Positions 61,196 to 64,000 of a DNA stretch of 64,000 nt are shown here, piece by piece. Source of the DNA: Jiangella gansuensis DSM 44835 (GTDB taxonomy: Bacteria > Actinomycetota > Actinomycetes > Jiangellales > Jiangellaceae); assembly GCF_000515395.1 (NCBI RefSeq), contig NZ_KI911782.1, positions 2,788,606 through 2,852,605 on the forward strand, written 5' to 3'. Numbering within the stretch: the first letter of the stretch is position 1; the number at the start of each line of letters is the position of its first letter. The notes under the pieces are model-generated. The model did no database searches, was not told where the DNA came from, and saw only the letters and a list, made by a program, of their open reading frames with translations. The position numbers and the translations under genes are program-made.

Positions 61196-62773
61196 TCAGG
61201 CGCGTTCGAGGATCGCCATCGCCGCGGCCCGGCCGGGGATGCCGCTGACTCCCCCGCCACGGCGCGCGCCGGCCCCGCAGATCACGACGCGCTCGTGCGC
61301 GGTCTCGACACCCCACCGTCCGACCTCGTCCGCGGTCTCGGCGAACGGCCAGGCCAGGTCGTGGTGGAAGATGTGACCGCCCGGCAGGCCGACGCTGCTC
61401 TCGAGGTCGACCGGGGTCCGCGTCTCGAGGCACACGCCGCCGTCGGCGTCCCTGGCCAGGCAGTCCTCGATCGGCTCGGCGAGGACCGAGTTCAAGGACG
61501 CGAGGGTGGCCTTGACGGCGGCATCGCGGGCGTCGTCGTTGTGCCCACGGAACAGCCGGGCCGGCATGTGCAACCCGAAGAGTGTGATCGTGTGCGCGCC
61601 GGTCTCGCGCAGGTCGGGACCAAGGATGGACGGGTCGGTCAGCGAATGGCAGTAGATCTCGCACGGCGGCAGCTCCGGCAGCGTGCCGGCCGCTGCCTGC
61701 GCGTGCGCCGTCTGGAGCTGGCTCAGCGACTCGTTGACGTGGAAGGTCCCGCTGAACGCCGCGGCCGGGTCGACGTCGGTGCGCAGCCGCGGCAGTCGCG
61801 TCAGCAGCATGTTGATCTTGAGCTGGGCGCCTTCCGGCTCCGCCGCTTGCGGGCCCGACGGCGACGCCGCCGCGGCGTCCAGCAGCCGGTCGAGCGTCGC
61901 CGGCGCACACCCGGCCAGCACATGCCCCGCGCCCACCCGCCGCTCGCGTCCGCCGTCGTCGACGAACGTCACCTCGCCGGCCGGATCGACGGCGGTGACC
62001 TCCGCGTTCGTGACCAGTGTCGCGCCGGCGCCCAGGGCGGCGTCACGCAATGCCCCGCTGACCGCGCCCATGCCGCCCACCGGGACGTCCCAGTCACCGG
62101 TGCCGTTGCCGATGACGTGGTAGAGCAAGCACCGGTTCTGCCGCAGCGATGCGTCGTCGACGTCGGCGAACGTCCCGATCAGGGCGTCAGTGAGCACCAC
62201 ACCCCGCACGACGTCGTCGGCGAACCACGACCGCACCGCCCGGCCGGCGGGCTCCTCGATCAACTCGCGCCACGCCTGGTCGTCGTCGACGACGGCGCGC
62301 ATCCGCTCCCGCGACACAAGCGGCGCCGTGAGCGTCGGGAACAGTCGCCGGGCCAGTCGGGCCGTACGGGCGTAAAACCGCTGCCACGCGTCGTGGTCAC
62401 CCGTGCTGCCGGTGACGCTCGCGAAGGACGAGCGCGTACGGGCGTCGTCACCGGTGTCGACCAGCAGGCCGTCCGCACCGACCGGCGTGTACGACGAGTA
62501 CCGACGCCGCCGCAGCTCGATCGGGAGCCGCAGCTCCTCGACGATCTGCCGCGGCAGCAGCGACACCAGGTACGAGTACCGCGACAACCGCGCGTCGACT
62601 CCGGGGAACGGACGCGCCGACACCGCCGCTCCCCCGACCTGGCCGAGGCGTTCCAGAACCAGCACCGTCCGCCCGGCCCTGCCCAGATAGGCCGCGGCGG
62701 TCAGGCCGTTGTGCCCACCACCCACCACGACGGCGTCGTACCGGGCGGCGAGGTCCCCATCGGTGATCAGCAT
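61196..62773 (-). CDS. PYROXD2/phytoene-desaturase-like FAD oxidoreductase
   Basis: 525 residues from ATG 62773. The FAD-binding loop is YDAVVVGGGHNGLTAAAYLGRAGRTVLVLERLGQVGGAA; the usual carotenoid pattern DxVVIGxGxxGL is changed to GGGHNGL, as in PYROXD2-type proteins. The C-terminal flavin motif is VVICGAGARRGGGVSGIPGRAAA. The family oxidises unknown substrates. Its 3' end lies beside the methyltransferase remnant. No carotenoid genes are near, so pigment synthesis is unlikely. Confidence 0.85.
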   Translation of the reverse strand: MLITDGDLAARYDAVVVGGGHNGLTAAAYLGRAGRTVLVLERLGQVGGAAVSARPFPGVDARLSRYSYLVSLLPRQIVEELRLPIELRRRRYSSYTPVGADGLLVDTGDDARTRSSFASVTGSTGDHDAWQRFYARTARLARRLFPTLTAPLVSRERMRAVVDDDQAWRELIEEPAGRAVRSWFADDVVRGVVLTDALIGTFADVDDASLRQNRCLLYHVIGNGTGDWDVPVGGMGAVSGALRDAALGAGATLVTNAEVTAVDPAGEVTFVDDGGRERRVGAGHVLAGCAPATLDRLLDAAAASPSGPQAAEPEGAQLKINMLLTRLPRLRTDVDPAAAFSGTFHVNESLSQLQTAHAQAAAGTLPELPPCEIYCHSLTDPSILGPDLRETGAHTITLFGLHMPARLFRGHNDDARDAAVKATLASLNSVLAEPIEDCLARDADGGVCLETRTPVDLESSVGLPGGHIFHHDLAWPFAETADEVGRWGVETAHERVVICGAGARRGGGVSGIPGRAAAMAILERA

Positions 62774-62902
62774 CCCGCCATCGTCACCCGATCCGGCCGC
62801 CCCACGCCAGTCGCAGGTCCGAGGAATGCATGGCAACGTGACAACGCGGCGACCACTGTGATCCGTCCAGGTAGTGAGAGCAACCCGCCAGGAGCGAGCA
62901 GC

Positions 62903-63274
62903 GTGAGCGAGAGTCACAGGAGGGCCGACGAGTTCACCGTCTATGTCAGCGCCCGCCGCGCGTACCTGCGGCGGATCGCCTACCTGGTGTGCGGCGACTG
63001 GCACACTGCCGAAGACCTCGTCCAGTCGGCACTGATCAAGCTGTATACCGCCTGGCCGCGGATCCACACCGCCGGCGCCGAGGACGCTTACGTCCGGCGC
63101 ATCATCGTGCGCGGCCATCTTGACGAGCGCCGTCGGCCGTGGCGGAGGGAACAGCCTGGACTCCAGGGCATCGACGAGCCGGAGCAGGGCGGACCCTCCC
63201 CTGAAGACACCGATGAGGGCCGCCCTGCGCTACGCCCTGTCCCCCGCGGATGCGACCACGGAGAGGTGATCAAG
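62903..63274 (+). pseudogene. SigE-family ECF sigma factor lacking region 4
   Basis: From GTG 62903 (GGAGCGAG upstream). The sigma-2 region is complete: ADEFTVYVSARRAYLRRIAYLVCGDWHTAEDLVQSALIKLYTAWPRI, followed by the linker RRIIVRGHLDERRRPWRREQPG. The expected region 4 (DNA-binding helix-turn-helix) is absent. After the linker the frame reads on, without a stop, into the next gene's start. Either a deletion removed region 4, or a frameshift did. The remaining protein could not recognise -35 sequences normally. Confidence 0.7.
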
Positions 63275-63820
63275 ATGGCCCACGACACTCAACTGCGAGA
63301 ACTCTTCGACCGGATGGAGTTCGCCGGCGAACCACCGATGACGTCGACCGTCGCTGACGACCTACGGCGAGGTCAGCGCCACCTGCGCCGCCGTCGGGCC
63401 GCGGGGCTGCTCGGCGGTGTGGCAACCACCGCGCTTGTCGCCGGCGGTGTGGTGTTCGCCCTGCCCAGCGATCCCGGCAGCGAAATCACTGCAGCCGGAG
63501 ATGCAGGCACCTCCGCACCTGCGGAGCCGGAGGTGGCCCAGACCTTCGGAGTCTTCCCCAGCACTGAGACGTTGCTCCTCGACACCGCGGCCGAGCATCT
63601 GGATCCCTCGCGGGATCACCTTCCGGACGAGCTCGGTCCCGCCCTTTTCGGCGATCACGGTGTCGAATTCGCCGTGATCGGCAGCCAGCTCCCCTGGTCG
63701 GAGATCGGCCAGGCAGGAGCAGGCGTCGTCAAGGTCGCGGTGACCACACCCGGCTATGTCGACGCTACGGACCACGCCCTCCCGTCGAGGACATGGGGAC
63801 CGAGCTGGAAGACGGACTGA
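63275..63820 (+). CDS. Single-span membrane protein downstream of the sigma gene (probably truncated)
   Basis: 181 residues from ATG 63275 (GGAGAGG upstream): MAHDTQLRELFDRMEFAGEPPMTSTVADDLRRGQRHLRRRR, then a membrane span (GLLGGVATTALVAGGVVFALP) and an extracytoplasmic domain. The layout, a basic cytoplasmic segment, one span and an outer domain, fits a sigma-linked anti-sigma-like protein, although no zinc motif is present. The reading frame is continuous with the upstream sigma fragment, giving a possible 305-residue fusion. Its 3' end is likely frameshifted, because coding-like sequence continues in another frame. Confidence 0.6.
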   Translation: MAHDTQLRELFDRMEFAGEPPMTSTVADDLRRGQRHLRRRRAAGLLGGVATTALVAGGVVFALPSDPGSEITAAGDAGTSAPAEPEVAQTFGVFPSTETLLLDTAAEHLDPSRDHLPDELGPALFGDHGVEFAVIGSQLPWSEIGQAGAGVVKVAVTTPGYVDATDHALPSRTWGPSWKTD

Positions 63821-64000
63821 ATTTCGTGACAGATTCGGGCCTGCAGGTCGACCCGGCCGACGCTGCGAAGGCGGCGACGATGCCCTCCGTTGACGAGGCA
63901 ACGTGTCCGGTCGCGCTGTCGGCCGAGTCCTTCGAGCCGCTTCCACTGACGTTCGCGCCTCCGGCGTGTGCGTACAGAGACGCCGCGCGGACGTGGGACG
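63793..64000 (+). pseudogene. Probable frameshifted continuation of the membrane protein (runs off the window)
   Basis: From about 63793 the frame reading MGTELEDGLNFVTDSGLQVD, then AATMPSVDEATCPVALSAES and FAPPACAYRD, is open to the window end. It has the composition of an extracytoplasmic domain with Cys. It starts inside the previous gene in a different frame without a Shine-Dalgarno sequence, so a frameshift is more likely than a new gene. Incomplete at the window edge. Confidence 0.45.

Overview
The window is GC-rich throughout, with GTG starts, 4-bp start/stop overlaps and many leaderless promoters. It is chromosomal DNA from a high-GC actinobacterium. The order cyclophilin, MBL hydrolase, hisS, Rv2578c-like radical SAM gene, aspS, then rarA, alaS, ruvX, mltG, aroE, prepilin peptidase matches the conserved block known from Mycobacterium tuberculosis (about Rv2582 to Rv2551c). 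A Jiangellales-type or related soil actinomycete is my guess, not something the sequence proves.

Layout. 1-6.2 kb: conserved housekeeping block. The radical SAM gene carries a mini-intein inside its iron-sulfur cysteine motif and sits behind a near-perfect LexA box. 6.4-9.2 kb: an MLS-type resistance pair, an ABC-F protein and an Erm methyltransferase, the latter preceded by a leader peptide and possible attenuator. 9.2-32.9 kb: accessory catabolic region interrupting the conserved block. It has a family-1 sugar ABC transporter, two cassettes each combining a DegT-type aminotransferase with an intact and a degenerate amidohydrolase, extended SDR proteins, two DHDPS-type aldolases, a Gfo/Idh oxidoreductase, an unusual regulator and two large secreted beta-propeller proteins. 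thyX, rarA and small genes are interspersed. 33-37 kb: HNH/DUF222 protein, WYL regulator, VOC and YdeI proteins. 37.2-43.7 kb: DUF948, DUF6167, alaS, ruvX, mltG, aroE and prepilin peptidase, tightly coupled. 43.7-64 kb: envelope proteins, a DrrAB-type exporter with its TetR regulator, gnd, many small regulator/enzyme pairs, a betaine-type binding protein, a PYROXD2-like flavoprotein and several broken genes (AraC regulator, alpha/beta hydrolase, methyltransferase remnant, sigma factor).

The clearest system-level observation is the twice-occurring aminotransferase plus paired amidohydrolase unit, in which one amidohydrolase keeps its metal ligands and the adjacent one has lost them. The second is a family of palindromic repeats whose inverted copies bracket aspS and thyX. 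DNA-damage control is visible at two places: LexA at the radical SAM gene and a RecA-NDp/PafBC-like promoter at rarA. I saw no rRNA, tRNA, CRISPR array, transposase or phage gene.
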